Assembly (NCBI RefSeq): GCF_029457495.1
Contig: NZ_CP120361.1
Location: 868,001-932,000 of the forward strand
DNA: 64,000 nucleotides
Reading direction: 5' to 3'
Origin: Chelativorans sp. AA-79
GTDB taxonomy: Bacteria > Pseudomonadota > Alphaproteobacteria > Rhizobiales > Rhizobiaceae
Every line of letters starts with the position of its first letter. Position 1 is the first letter of the stretch. Under the pieces are notes generated by a model, which did no database searches, was not told where the DNA came from, and was given only the letters and a program-made list of their open reading frames with translations. This document shows, piece by piece, positions 63,476 through 64,000 of the stretch. Both the position numbers and the translations under genes were made by a program.

Positions 63476-64000
63476 TCAGCCCGTGCCGGGAAGCTGGAAG
63501 CTGCCCGTGGCGTAAGTGCCGATCGTGCCGTTGCTGGTGTAGGAGGCCACGCGCCAATCGACCGTGGTGCTGCCCGATCCGCTAGGGCGCTGAAAGTTTC
63601 CTTGAACCTGCCGTGTCACAGCGGGCCGAACATCGTTGAGAGTCGCGAGCGTTTGCCAGCTTCCGCCACCCAAGCCGCCTGAGTTGTACTCCACCGTCAG
63701 CTTCACGGCGCGCAGTTCTGGCACCGTGATGCTCCACGTCGCCACGGCAGTCGGATCGCCGATCTGCACATCCACATTTGTCGACGGCGCTCCCGTTGGC
63801 GTGTTGTCCACGCCCATCGGATCGACCACGAGAGGATCGGAGAAATACCCCACCTCGTCGCCGTCGGCGTATCGCGCCCGGAATTCAGCCTTGATGCCGT
63901 TCAGGTTCGCCGTGACCCAGGCGTAAAAATTCGGGCCACCCTGATATTCCTCCATCGCCGCCCATTGGGTGGGGTTGGGGCCGGGATAGTAGCGATAGTT
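63476..64000 (-). CDS. Phage tail protein (partial, N-terminus beyond the window)
   Basis: 175 C-terminal residues: ANLNGIKAEFRARYADGDEV, STNVDVQIGDPTAVATWSIT, WQTLATLNDVRPAVTRQVQG. Beta-rich sequence like the fibronectin-type C-terminal domains of host-specificity/tip attachment proteins. The frame is open through the right edge (NYRYYPGPNPTQWAAMEEY), so the gene starts outside. Two bases of the tail-fibre ribosome-binding region lie 36 bases beyond its stop. Confidence 0.65.
   Translation of the reverse strand, partial: NYRYYPGPNPTQWAAMEEYQGGPNFYAWVTANLNGIKAEFRARYADGDEVGYFSDPLVVDPMGVDNTPTGAPSTNVDVQIGDPTAVATWSITVPELRAVKLTVEYNSGGLGGGSWQTLATLNDVRPAVTRQVQGNFQRPSGSGSTTVDWRVASYTSNGTIGTYATGSFQLPGTG

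Larger units (their letters stand above)
52950..64000. mobile_element. Prophage, left part (continues beyond the window)
   Basis: Begins at the tRNA-Val 3' remnant and continues to the edge. It carries phage-type genes: tail protein, tail fibre with beta-helix, muramidase, holin-like and spanin-like proteins, a LexA-box-preceded SRAP gene and small hypothetical genes. Nearly all late genes are on the minus strand, reading toward the attachment site. No integrase, repressor, terminase or capsid is visible, so these should lie to the right. The left boundary is inferred from the tRNA fragment; the right is unknown. Confidence 0.8.

Noticed and set aside
1..64000. CRISPR arrays and insertion sequences
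   Set aside because: No regularly spaced repeats and no transposase-like protein were seen in any part of the window.

Overview
The window looks like chromosomal DNA of a high-GC alphaproteobacterium, most likely Hyphomicrobiales (Phyllobacteriaceae/Rhizobiaceae type). This is inferred from gene content: split pntAA/pntAB/pntB transhydrogenase, an aa3 oxidase subunit IV, soxBDA sarcosine oxidase, DUF992 and DUF427 proteins, an HPF-cold-shock fusion, a Brucella-like ureABCEFGD-transporter operon, GGAAC-N16/17-CGTT promoters of the EcfG/RpoE2 general stress type, and a GTTC-N7-GTTC LexA box. No taxon-specific marker such as rRNA is present.

Layout. 1-4.4 kb: sarcosine oxidase operon (minus, runs off the left edge). 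4.6-7.4 kb: an SDR, ribosomal protein S21, a TPR lipoprotein and a DUF992 protein. 7.4-8.0 kb: a VapBC-type toxin-antitoxin pair. 8.1-11.6 kb: proton-translocating transhydrogenase and oxidase subunit IV. 12.2-21.9 kb: ugd and, past a small gene, a tightly overlapping operon of two NDP-sugar epimerases, one GT4, three CgeB-like glycosyltransferases and a UDP-xylose-synthase-like enzyme, apparently an uncharacterised glycan pathway. 22-28.2 kb: stress-type genes (topoisomerase IB, small membrane proteins, DUF427, HPF-CSD, a Ca2+/cation antiporter, and a nucleotidyltransferase/phosphoesterase pair) with several near-perfect EcfG promoters.

28.4-45.3 kb is a capsule locus. It has a complete ABC-dependent export and Kdo-linker set (kpsS, OPX lipoprotein, kpsC, kpsE, kpsM, kpsT plus a glycosyltransferase), the four dTDP-rhamnose genes, and a visibly AT-richer block with a sulfotransferase and two glycosyltransferases, next to a DUF2793 phage-tail-like gene. 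Together they suggest a rhamnose-containing, possibly sulfated, lipid-linked capsule with a horizontally acquired variable section.

45.8-52.9 kb is a urease operon: HupE/UreJ, UreA, B, C, E, F, G, D and a urea transporter.

From about 52.95 kb to the right edge lies a prophage. Its left boundary is a 3' half of a tRNA-Val(GAC) gene, which is a typical attachment-site remnant. Inside are a LexA-box-preceded SRAP (HMCES/YedK) gene, small phage genes, a lysis cassette (muramidase with a C-terminal membrane segment, small membrane proteins, overlapping spanin-like pair), two glycosyltransferases placed between tail fibre and lysis genes (candidate lysogenic-conversion genes), a large tail-fibre protein and a partial tail protein. 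No integrase is in view; the other end is outside the window.
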